The position numbers and the translations under genes are program-made. This document shows, one piece after another, positions 1 through 5,013 of a stretch of DNA of 5,763 bases (its first letter is position 1; each line of letters begins with the position of its first letter). The notes below the pieces were generated by a model. That model ran no database searches, had not been told where the DNA came from, and was given only the letters and a program-made list of their open reading frames with translations. Source of the stretch: Halococcaceae archaeon (GTDB taxonomy: Archaea; Halobacteriota; Halobacteria; Halobacteriales; Halalkalicoccaceae). Where the stretch lies: contig SKWB01000194.1 of NCBI GenBank assembly GCA_007129135.1, forward strand, positions 1 to 5,763, written 5' to 3'.

Positions 1-400
1 GGTGCTGGGCGGCCTCCTCTCGATCGCGCTCTCGACACTGCCCGACGCGGATCACAGCCTCCCGCTGGTCTCCCACCGGGGGATCACCCACACCGTCTAC
101 TTCGCGCTCGGGATCGGCGTGCTCGTCGGCCTGCTCGGATATCTCTCGGCGGACCTCCTGGGCTACGACCCGCTGCTGCTCGCGGCCGTCGGCTTCGGTG
201 TGAGCACGCTCGCCATCTGTTCGCACCTGCTCGCCGACTCGATCACGCCGATGGGTATCCGGCCGTTCGCGCCGCTCTGGGGCTGGCACTACTCCGCGAA
301 CGTCGTCCCCGCGAAGAACCCGATCGCGAACTTCCTCCTGCTCGCGACCGGTATCATGGCCGTGACCGTCGCGCTGGTCCTCGCCGTCGTCACCCTCTAG
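1..400 (+). CDS. YdjM/DUF457-family membrane-bound putative metal-dependent hydrolase, 5' truncated
   Basis: This is the C-terminal 132 residues of an integral membrane protein whose start lies before the window. Base 1 is the last base of a preceding codon, so the GTG at position 2 is probably an internal valine. Near the visible N-terminus is a hydrophobic stretch ending in PDADH (residues 14-18), then HRGITHT (25-31), a motif typical of the YdjM/DUF457 family. A later segment carries SHLLADSITPMG (74-85), with H75 and D79 as likely metal ligands. Hydrophobic spans lie at about 33-50, 58-74 and 109-131, so it sits in the membrane. Family members are annotated as putative metal-dependent hydrolases, but the substrate is generally unknown. 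Roughly 20-40 N-terminal residues seem to be missing. Its TAG stop overlaps the stop of the convergent phosphatase gene by four bases. The family call is fairly firm; the activity is inferred. Confidence 0.85.
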   Translation, partial: VLGGLLSIALSTLPDADHSLPLVSHRGITHTVYFALGIGVLVGLLGYLSADLLGYDPLLLAAVGFGVSTLAICSHLLADSITPMGIRPFAPLWGWHYSANVVPAKNPIANFLLLATGIMAVTVALVLAVVTL

Positions 401-1182
401 AGTCCCGCGAGCACGTCGTCGATCTCCGCGATCGAGTCGATGACGTGTGTCGGCTCGACCGGCGAGCGGGCGAGCGCGCGGTCGTCGGTCACGCCGGTCC
501 GGACGAGCACGCCCTGCATTCCCGTCCGATCGGCCATCGCGAGGTCGGTGTCGAGGCGGTCGCCGATCACGAGACAGTCCTCCAGGGGGACCCCGATCGC
601 CGCTCTCACCGCCTCGATCGTCGTCTCCGAGGGTTTCCCCATCATCCGGTCCGGCTCGCGACCGCTCACGCCGGCGACCGCCCGGACGATCGCTCCCGAC
701 CCCGGAACGACGCGGTTCTCCCCGACAGGGATCGTCACGTCGGGGTCGGTGCCGACGAACAGCGTCCGCTCGTCCGAGAGCGCGAGGAGCGAGTCGGCGA
801 GGCTGTCGTAGGAGAACGCCCGGTCGATCGAGGCGACGAGGATCTCCGTCTCCTCCGGGTCGTCCACGAGCCTCAGTCCCTCGCCCCCGAGTTGTGTCTC
901 CAGACCGGACTCCCCGATCAGGTAGATCCTCTCGTCGGGATGCTCGGCCGCGAGATACGAGGCCGTGATCGACCCCGCCGTGAGCAGGTCCTCGGGGCCG
1001 ACGTCGAAGCCGAGTCTGCGGAGACGGTCGGCGTACGCCGCCTGGGTCTCGATCGGGTTGTTCGAGACGAACAGCGGACGGATCCCCGCCTCGCGAAGCC
1101 GCGCGACGGCCTCTCTCGCCCCGGGTATCACGGTCTCGCCTCGTACTACCGTGCCGTCGACGTCGATCACCGCACCCCTCAT
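397..1182 (-). CDS. HAD-superfamily phosphatase, subclass IIA (NagD-like)
   Basis: The 261-residue cytoplasmic protein has the full HAD catalytic set. Motif I is DVDGT, with nucleophile D7 and acid/base D9. Motif II is S40-N41-N42. Motif III is K183 in MGKPS. Motif IV is GDRLDTD, with D208 and D213 for Mg2+. The long stretch between motifs II and III is the C2-type cap that defines HAD-IIA (NagD, AraL, p-nitrophenyl phosphatase and phosphoglycolate phosphatase relatives). Length is normal for the family. It should hydrolyse a small phosphate monoester, such as a nucleoside monophosphate, phosphoglycolate or a sugar or polyol phosphate; which one cannot be read from sequence. The ATG at 1180-1182 is favoured because motif I starts only six residues in and a GGAGG lies seven bases upstream. 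It follows the aldo/keto reductase gene by 79 bases on the same strand, so co-transcription is plausible. Confidence 0.93.
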   Translation of the reverse strand: MRGAVIDVDGTVVRGETVIPGAREAVARLREAGIRPLFVSNNPIETQAAYADRLRRLGFDVGPEDLLTAGSITASYLAAEHPDERIYLIGESGLETQLGGEGLRLVDDPEETEILVASIDRAFSYDSLADSLLALSDERTLFVGTDPDVTIPVGENRVVPGSGAIVRAVAGVSGREPDRMMGKPSETTIEAVRAAIGVPLEDCLVIGDRLDTDLAMADRTGMQGVLVRTGVTDDRALARSPVEPTHVIDSIAEIDDVLAGL

Positions 1183-1189
1183 ACGGATG

Positions 1190-1194
1190 CCTCC
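1190..1194 (-). promoter_or_regulatory. Shine-Dalgarno site of the HAD phosphatase gene
   Basis: On the minus strand GGAGG lies seven bases before the ATG at 1180-1182. This is a textbook spacing to the haloarchaeal 16S rRNA 3' end. The other minus-strand leading genes here lack such a site, so this one supports translation from a leadered message, most simply a transcript shared with the upstream aldo/keto reductase gene. Confidence 0.6.
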
Positions 1195-1240
1195 GGGTCC
1201 CGTCCGGAGCGACCACGAGACGAACTCCGATCGTTCCAGT

Positions 1241-1258
1241 GGGCGGTCACGGCCGCCC
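1241..1258 (-). repeat. Short GC hairpin just after the aldo/keto reductase stop
   Basis: GGGCGG (1241-1246) and CCGCCC (1253-1258) form a perfect six-base-pair stem around a six-base loop. It begins four bases beyond the reductase stop on the minus strand. No T-run follows on that strand, so it is not a convincing terminator in an archaeon. It may be an RNA structure between the two co-directional genes, or chance in GC-rich DNA. Confidence 0.3.
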
Positions 1259-1261
1259 GCA

Positions 1262-2068
1262 TCACGCCGCGTTCCACGGCGCCTCCTCGAAGTCGATCAG
1301 CCGGCGTCGCTCCTCGAGCGCGTCGATCTTCTCGATGTCTCCCGAGCGGAGCTCCTCGGCCAGCGAGAGCGCCCGGTAGTTCTCCGCCACGTGCTCGCCG
1401 CGTGCCTTCGGGATCGGGTAGACCCCCTTCTCGATCGCCCAGGCGAGGGCGACCTGTGCGGCGGTCGCGTCGTGGCGTTCGGCCACGTCGGTGATCTCGG
1501 GTATCCCGAACACCTCACCCCTCGCGATCGGCGAGTAGGCGACGAGGCGGTGGCAGTCCTCCGCGGCGAACTCGCGCAGCCGTTCCTGGGGGAGCAGCGG
1601 GTGACACTCGACCTGGTGGGCGAAGATCGGCGCGTCGAGTCCCTGTCGAGCGACCTCTAGCTGGTCGACCCGGAAGTTCGAGAGCCCGACGTGATCGATC
1701 ACACCCCGATCCCGGAGGTCGTCGAGCGCCGAGAGCGTCTCCTCGGGCTCGTAGGTGTTCAGCGGCCAGTGGACGTAGAGCAGGTCGATCGTCTCGACAC
1801 CGAGTCTCTCACGGCTCGCCTCGGCGCTCTCGAGGACGTCCTCGTAGGCGAGGTTCGCGGTGGAGAGCTTCGTCGCGACGAACAGCTCCTCGCGCGGGAC
1901 GGCGGCGCTCTCGATCGCGTCGCCGACGAACGCCTCGTTCCCGTAGCCCTGTGCGGTGTCGACGTGGCGGTAGCCCACGTCGATCGCCCGTTCGACGCTC
2001 TCGACACACTCTTCGGGCTCTTCGAGTTTGTACGTGCCGAACCCGAGTCGTGGGAGGTCGATCGCCAT
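1262..2068 (-). CDS. Aldo/keto reductase
   Basis: The 268-residue protein is a complete cytosolic NAD(P)H-dependent aldo/keto reductase of the (beta/alpha)8-barrel superfamily, which reduces aldehydes and ketones to alcohols. The catalytic tetrad is intact: D37 and Y42 in VDTAQGYGNE, K67 in ATKLS, and H100 in LLYVHWP. Other family landmarks are HVGLSNF (126-132), QVECHP (152-157), AYSPIARG (177-184) and the cofactor-phosphate loop around IPKARGEHVAEN (219-230). The end at PWN matches prokaryotic 2,5-diketo-D-gluconate reductase-like enzymes. The physiological substrate is unknown. The ATG at 2066-2068 starts right before the first barrel strand (LPRLGFGTYKL). No Shine-Dalgarno precedes it, and a TATA-like run sits about 25 bases upstream, so the message is probably leaderless. 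It is divergent from the VOC gene (88-base gap) and lies upstream of the HAD phosphatase gene. Confidence 0.95.
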   Translation of the reverse strand: MAIDLPRLGFGTYKLEEPEECVESVERAIDVGYRHVDTAQGYGNEAFVGDAIESAAVPREELFVATKLSTANLAYEDVLESAEASRERLGVETIDLLYVHWPLNTYEPEETLSALDDLRDRGVIDHVGLSNFRVDQLEVARQGLDAPIFAHQVECHPLLPQERLREFAAEDCHRLVAYSPIARGEVFGIPEITDVAERHDATAAQVALAWAIEKGVYPIPKARGEHVAENYRALSLAEELRSGDIEKIDALEERRRLIDFEEAPWNAA

Positions 2069-2075
2069 GGGTACA

Positions 2076-2089
2076 CGTCGGAACCGACG
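2076..2089. repeat. Interrupted palindrome between the reductase TATA-like box and start codon
   Basis: CGTCGG (2076-2081) and CCGACG (2084-2089) are exact inverted copies separated by AA. The site lies 8-21 bases upstream of the reductase ATG, where a leaderless transcript would initiate. That position would suit an operator for a dimeric repressor. A match of this size is expected by chance about once per 4 kb, so function is a suggestion only. Confidence 0.35.
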
Positions 2090-2091
2090 AC

Positions 2092-2098
2092 GAAAACG
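2092..2098 (-). promoter_or_regulatory. Weak TATA-like box for the aldo/keto reductase gene
   Basis: Read on the minus strand the sequence is CGTTTTC, with the T-run 25-28 bases upstream of the reductase ATG. That spacing is expected for an archaeal leaderless promoter. The box is weak and no convincing BRE is visible. Confidence 0.35.
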
Positions 2099-2139
2099 GC
2101 TGGGGTTTGGGGAGCGAGGGCGAAAGGGTTAGCACCTCC

Positions 2140-2146
2140 GGAGGAG
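2140..2146 (+). promoter_or_regulatory. Shine-Dalgarno-like site of the VOC gene
   Basis: GGAGGAG lies 10-12 bases before the ATG at 2157-2159, slightly far but usable. Its GGAGG is also the right half of a perfect ten-base palindrome (CCTCCGGAGG, 2135-2144). The upstream half is therefore complementary to the ribosome-binding half, though the lack of a loop makes a strong RNA hairpin unlikely. Confidence 0.45.
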
Positions 2147-2156
2147 AGATTCCACC

Positions 2157-2489
2157 ATGTCGGGCATCGTCTTCTTCGCGACCGAACGCCACGATCCGGT
2201 AGTGCGCTTCTACCGCGAGCACCTCGACGCCGAGCTCTGGCTCTCACAGACCGACTGTACGATCCTCGACCGGGGTGGCTTTCGCTTCGGCTTCTGCTCG
2301 CGCGAGTCGGCGGAGACGTGTGGGATCCTCACCTTCGTCGAGGAGTCGAGAGAGGACGTCGACGCGCTCTACGGACGTCTCGAAGCACACGCCGAGGGCG
2401 AGCCGAGACCGGTCGAGCGCTACGACATCTACCGCTTCTTTGCGAGCGATCCCGAGGGCCGGACGGTCGAGGTCCAGCAGTTCCGCTAG
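2157..2489 (+). CDS. Small VOC-superfamily (glyoxalase/bleomycin-resistance fold) protein
   Basis: The 110-residue acidic protein has the size and pattern of a single VOC domain. It has a first strand GIVFFAT (3-9), a helix with VVRFYREHLDAELW (15-28), a middle strand FRFGF (42-46), and a second unit closing with FFASDPEGRTVEVQQF (94-109), the usual VOC C-terminal signature. E105 in that last strand matches the common metal-ligand position. The first strand lacks the usual His or Gln ligand, so a classic glyoxalase I reaction is doubtful. Binding of a small molecule or a diverged enzyme activity is more likely. Cysteines at 34, 47 and 55 are notable for such a small protein. The start is the ATG right before the first strand, preceded by GGAGG. 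It is divergent from the reductase, and its stop overlaps that of the large PH-domain gene by four bases. Family assignment is good; function is unknown. Confidence 0.85.
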   Translation: MSGIVFFATERHDPVVRFYREHLDAELWLSQTDCTILDRGGFRFGFCSRESAETCGILTFVEESREDVDALYGRLEAHAEGEPRPVERYDIYRFFASDPEGRTVEVQQFR

Positions 2490-4270
2490 CGCTCGCCGTC
2501 CGGATCCTCGACCTCCCGCTCGCCGTGATCCGCGCTCGCCTCGTCATCTCCCGTGTCCTCTACTGACTCTGTAGCCTCCTCGTCCGCCTGCGGATCCCCG
2601 CTCACCGCACCCTCCGCCCCCGGATCCGGTGACCGCCCCGCACGGCCGGTCGACGCGGGGGAGAGATCGGACTCCGCGACCCAGTCGAACGCCTCCCGTC
2701 CGCGCTCCCCGTTTCTGGAGCCTTCGAGCGCCGCCGCGTCGGGGTCCCAGAGCGGGCGTTCGCGCAGCGCGCGGCGTCGCGCCCGTGCCTCGCGTTCGAG
2801 GCGCTTTCGCCGTGCTCGCTCGATCAGCGACTCCTGGAGACGTTCGGCGACGGTGTCGCGGAACCGCTCGGCGGCCTCGCGATCCAAGTCCACCGCACGC
2901 GAGTCGCCGCCGATCAGGCTCCCGGTACCGGCCGTGTCGATGGCGACCGACGCGAGCCGCCAGCGCCGCTGGAAGAGCGTCTGCGTCTCGATGACGTTCT
3001 GGACCCGGTAGTAGGGGACCACTCGCGTCGTCTGTCTCCAGAAGCCGTTTCGCGTCAGCACGTAGCCCTCCGCCGCACGGTAGCCCCGGGCCTTCCACTT
3101 GAAGTGGCCCGCGAGCGGGGCGATCGGCAGACCGACCGCCGCCGCGTACCAGTAGGTCTCGACGCCGGTGAGGAACTCGGCGGCGAAGAGCAGACCGCCG
3201 AGGACCGCGAAGCCGATCAGGTAGCGGACGACGTACCGGTAGCGGGCGCGTTTCGGCGGCCGTTCGAGGTCGACGTCGGGAAACGCCTCGATCTCCCGGC
3301 CGATCCCCCACGCACGCTCGCGTCTCGCGATCGGGACCGCCGCCTCGGAGCCCACGTTCGCGTCGCCGCGGCCGGGGGCGTAGCCCGCGGTCTCGATCGC
3401 GAGCGTCGAGTAGCCGAAGAGCCGTTTGAGGAGGTTCTCGCGGAAGGCGAGCGTCTGGACCTTATCGAGCGGAATCGTCCCGTCGAAGCGCTGGATCAGC
3501 CCGCGCTCGTAGCGGAGTTCGTCGCCGGCCTGCGTGAGCCGGAAGCCGTAGGTGTTGAACACCGCCCCCACCCCGCTGAGGAGCGCCGAGCCGATCACGA
3601 CGAGCACCAGTGCGGCGGCGACGACGACGATCGGGCTGACCGGCAGGCCCGCCACGACCTCCACCAGGACCCCCGGCGCGGCGAACGAGAGCAGGACGAA
3701 CACCGCGGAGGCGAGTCGGAGGTCGAACGAGGCGACCGCGAGCACGACCAGGTCGTTCGCCGTGATCTCGTAGATCGTCCGCTCCGGCTCCTCCGCTCCC
3801 GGTTCCTCCACGTCCGCCTCCGCGTCGCGTTTCTGTCTGCGGAGGTCGTTCTGGAGGCGTTTGGCCTCCTCGTAGGCGACGTAGCGCAGCGTCGCCTCGG
3901 TCTGGCTTCCCCCAGCGGTCTCGATCCGCACCTCGGCGACGTCGAGGGCGCGCTGGACGACGTTGCGCGAGATGTCGATGTTCTGGATGCGGGCGTAGGG
4001 TATCTCGCGGTTGCGCCGCGAGATCACGCCCGATCGGATATCGAACGTCTCGGGGGTGAGCTCGTACTCGAACCGCCGGTAGTACGCGACCTGCCAGGCG
4101 ATCAGCGCCCCGATCACGAGGGCGATCACGACCGGGAGCAGGACGAACGAGAGCCCGCCGACGACCGGCGCGGCGAAGATCGCGCCGAAGATCACGAGCG
4201 GGAGTACCCCGATCCCGCCCTGGACGACCCGGTAGGGGATCGAGACCGGGTGGAGCTTCGTCCCGGTCAT
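2486..4270 (-). CDS. Triple bPH2-domain (DUF304, YdbT-like) membrane protein with charged C-terminal tail
   Basis: This 594-residue integral membrane protein is built from three repeats of a transmembrane pair followed by a bacterial PH-like domain (bPH2, formerly DUF304). Hydrophobic pairs lie at about 17-36/40-64, 176-201/209-237 and 346-366/371-389. The bPH2 modules lie at about 67-145, 241-330 and 395-478. Each module shows P-x4-[IV]-Q and ends in [ED]TAG: P91/Q96/T118, P267/Q272/T294 and P419/Q424/T446. The order matches Bacillus YdbT, where the ydbST operon contributes resistance to antimicrobial compounds made by other bacilli; a similar envelope role here is only inference. Beyond the last module is an unusual tail: a basic, helix-forming stretch (about 484-506), then a disordered Asp/Glu-rich end (about 545-594). 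The start overlaps the stop of the upstream one-module gene as ATGA, indicating translational coupling. The 3' end overlaps the VOC gene stop. Confidence 0.9.
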   Translation of the reverse strand: MTGTKLHPVSIPYRVVQGGIGVLPLVIFGAIFAAPVVGGLSFVLLPVVIALVIGALIAWQVAYYRRFEYELTPETFDIRSGVISRRNREIPYARIQNIDISRNVVQRALDVAEVRIETAGGSQTEATLRYVAYEEAKRLQNDLRRQKRDAEADVEEPGAEEPERTIYEITANDLVVLAVASFDLRLASAVFVLLSFAAPGVLVEVVAGLPVSPIVVVAAALVLVVIGSALLSGVGAVFNTYGFRLTQAGDELRYERGLIQRFDGTIPLDKVQTLAFRENLLKRLFGYSTLAIETAGYAPGRGDANVGSEAAVPIARRERAWGIGREIEAFPDVDLERPPKRARYRYVVRYLIGFAVLGGLLFAAEFLTGVETYWYAAAVGLPIAPLAGHFKWKARGYRAAEGYVLTRNGFWRQTTRVVPYYRVQNVIETQTLFQRRWRLASVAIDTAGTGSLIGGDSRAVDLDREAAERFRDTVAERLQESLIERARRKRLEREARARRRALRERPLWDPDAAALEGSRNGERGREAFDWVAESDLSPASTGRAGRSPDPGAEGAVSGDPQADEEATESVEDTGDDEASADHGEREVEDPDGER

Positions 4271-4728
4271 ACGGCGTCGTCACCCTCGGCCTCGGTCGCG
4301 AGGCGTTTGAGCCGGGCCTGGAGGTCGTCCGCACCGGTCGGCGTGAGACCGGGGACGGTGACGTCTGCGCCACGGGAGCCGGCGGTGTAGACCACGGTGC
4401 TCGCGAGGCCGGTGAGCCGTTCGAGCGGGCTGCGCCGGGCGTCGACGTGCTGGATCCGGACGAACGGGACGACCGTCTTCACCCGGGTGAACACCCCGCG
4501 TTCGAGGTAGAGTTCGTCGCCCCTGATCTCGTAGCGCCAGACCCGGTACCGGAGCAGGCTGTGGATCGCGAAGAGGACGAGGAGGGCGAGGAAGACGCCG
4601 CCCGAGAGCAGGAGGCCGATTTCGAGGGTGAAGAAGTCGACGACGCCGACGACGAGGGCGAACATCGCCGCGGAGACGGCCGCCTGGCCGATCCAGACCA
4701 GGCGGATACGGGGGTGAAGCGAGTTCAT
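4267..4728 (-). CDS. Single bPH2-domain (DUF304, YdbS-like) membrane protein
   Basis: The 153-residue protein has two transmembrane helices (about 12-32 and 36-60) followed by one bPH2 module (about 64-145). It has the same landmarks as the larger partner: P88, Q93 and T115 of YTAG. The architecture and gene order match Bacillus YdbS, which is encoded next to YdbT. It probably pairs with the 594-residue protein in the membrane; no enzymatic residues are evident. The start is set at the ATG at 4726-4728. It gives MNSLHPRIR right before the first helix, with a TATA-like box at -23 to -32 and no Shine-Dalgarno, consistent with a leaderless message. The frame stays open to an ATG at 4918-4920, but that 64-residue extension is rich in Arg and Ser, unlike a haloarchaeal protein, and would span the promoter. 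The TGA stop overlaps the next ATG. Confidence 0.88.
   Translation of the reverse strand: MNSLHPRIRLVWIGQAAVSAAMFALVVGVVDFFTLEIGLLLSGGVFLALLVLFAIHSLLRYRVWRYEIRGDELYLERGVFTRVKTVVPFVRIQHVDARRSPLERLTGLASTVVYTAGSRGADVTVPGLTPTGADDLQARLKRLATEAEGDDAV
4280..4287 (-). promoter_or_regulatory. Possible Shine-Dalgarno site for the triple-bPH2 gene
   Basis: GAGGGTGA on the minus strand lies nine bases before the ATG at 4268-4270, inside the last codons of the one-module gene. It resembles the haloarchaeal consensus with one interruption. Together with the ATGA overlap it supports reinitiation or coupled translation. Confidence 0.4.
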
Positions 4729-4734
4729 ACCGGA

Positions 4735-4744
4735 GGTTCGAACC
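4735..4744. repeat. Perfect palindrome upstream of the PH operon start
   Basis: GGTTCGAACC is a perfect ten-base palindrome 7-16 bases before the ATG of the one-module PH gene, about where a leaderless transcript would begin. It is a candidate operator half-pair together with the related inverted repeat at 4759-4768. It superficially resembles a tRNA T-loop, but no tRNA can be folded around it. Confidence 0.4.
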
Positions 4745-4749
4745 GAGGC

Positions 4750-4760
4750 GAAATGAAAGA
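4750..4760 (-). promoter_or_regulatory. TATA-like box of the PH operon
   Basis: Read on the minus strand the sequence is TCTTTCATTTC, 23-32 bases upstream of the ATG at 4726-4728. It is the only AT-rich stretch in its neighbourhood. The distance suits an archaeal promoter of a leaderless gene, and this supports the shorter start chosen for the coding sequence. Confidence 0.5.
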
Positions 4761-4768
4761 ACGGGTTC
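4759..4768. repeat. Second GAAC/GTTC inverted repeat at the PH promoter
   Basis: GAAC (4759-4762) and GTTC (4765-4768) are inverted around GG. The centre is 24 bases from that of the palindrome at 4735-4744, and the two sites bracket the TATA-like box. With four-base arms it is weak alone; the shared half-site and the symmetric placement make it worth noting. Confidence 0.3.
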
Positions 4769-4808
4769 GGCCGTCGGCGAGGTCGCCGTCCGAAACCGGT
4801 GAAAGAGA

Positions 4809-4830
4809 ACGCTCCACCACCCCGGAGCGT
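4809..4830. repeat. Seven-base-pair hairpin in non-coding DNA
   Basis: ACGCTCC (4809-4815) and GGAGCGT (4824-4830) form a perfect stem around an eight-base loop, in the part of the intergenic region with no gene. No T-run follows on either strand, so a terminator is unlikely. It could be part of an untranslated leader, a small RNA or a protein-binding site. Confidence 0.4.
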
Positions 4831-4967
4831 ACTACGGGCGAGGAACCCGCAAGCGTCGTCGAGGGGGCGAAGCTCACTCCGAGAGGATAGGAGGGTTTCC
4901 GCACGCGAACCCCATCGCATCGCGTGTCACCACCACTCGATCACGATCTTTCTTTTCTATTTCGGAA

Positions 4968-4993
4968 AGTATTATTGAGAATTCTTAAATACT
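4968..4993. repeat. Inverted repeat overlapping the TATA-like box of the 42-residue gene
   Basis: AGTATT (4968-4973) and AATACT (4988-4993) are exact inverted copies with a 14-base spacer. The spacer contains a separate eight-base palindrome, AGAATTCT (4978-4985). The right arm covers the end of the TATA-like box, so a protein bound here would be positioned to block or modulate transcription of the downstream gene. AT-rich DNA produces such matches easily, so confidence is limited. Confidence 0.35.
4984..4991 (+). promoter_or_regulatory. TATA-like box of the 42-residue gene
   Basis: CTTAAATA lies 23-30 bases before the ATG at 5014-5016, within the most AT-rich stretch of the window. This is the best TATA match seen here. 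With no Shine-Dalgarno before the ATG, it indicates a leaderless transcript. Confidence 0.6.
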
Positions 4994-5013
4994 CGCCGCA
5001 CGAAGCTATACGT

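Larger units (their letters stand above)
4729..5013. other. Divergent intergenic region between the PH operon and the 42-residue gene
   Basis: These 285 bases separate two divergent start codons. The left end holds the PH-operon promoter candidate and two GAAC/GTTC inverted repeats. The middle (about 4770-4940) is GC-rich with one clear hairpin and no credible coding frame. The right end (about 4946-4993) is sharply AT-rich, with a pyrimidine tract, inverted repeats and a TATA-like box for the 42-residue gene. A small RNA in the middle cannot be excluded, but no known RNA family is recognisable. Confidence 0.6.

Noticed and set aside
445..1494. Long plus-strand open frame antisense to the phosphatase and reductase genes
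   Set aside because: It is extremely rich in Arg with no domain pattern, spans two well-supported genes on the other strand, and is what GC-rich DNA gives opposite real genes.
1691..2566. Plus-strand open frame antisense to the reductase and running through the VOC gene
   Set aside because: The VOC frame and the reductase both have clear family motifs. This frame has none and becomes Arg-rich and low in complexity.
3462..4373. Minus-strand open frame overlapping the PH genes in another phase
   Set aside because: It is an Arg/Pro-rich shadow of the real frame with no conserved pattern.
3104..4390. 428-codon plus-strand open frame opposite the PH operon
   Set aside because: Its acidic look comes from reading the complement of membrane-protein codons. 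It shows no motif, while the opposite strand carries three clear bPH2 modules with transmembrane pairs.
4735..4744. GGTTCGAACC as the T-arm of a tRNA gene
   Set aside because: With the T-loop aligned, the flanking bases cannot form a five-pair stem on either strand, and no acceptor or anticodon arm is found nearby.
4729..4920. Upstream extension of the one-module PH gene to the ATG at 4918-4920
   Set aside because: The added 64 residues are Arg- and Ser-rich, unlike the rest of the proteome here. The extension would cover the TATA-like box and palindromes placed correctly for the ATG at 4728.
4948..4962. Pyrimidine tract as a transcription terminator
   Set aside because: No plus-strand gene lies upstream within the intergenic region, so there is nothing obvious to terminate. 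It fits better as promoter-associated sequence.
4924..5013. Upstream extension of the 42-residue gene to the ATG at 4924
   Set aside because: It runs through the most AT-rich stretch of the window, including the TATA-like box at the right distance from 5014, and gives a basic hydrophobic N-terminus.
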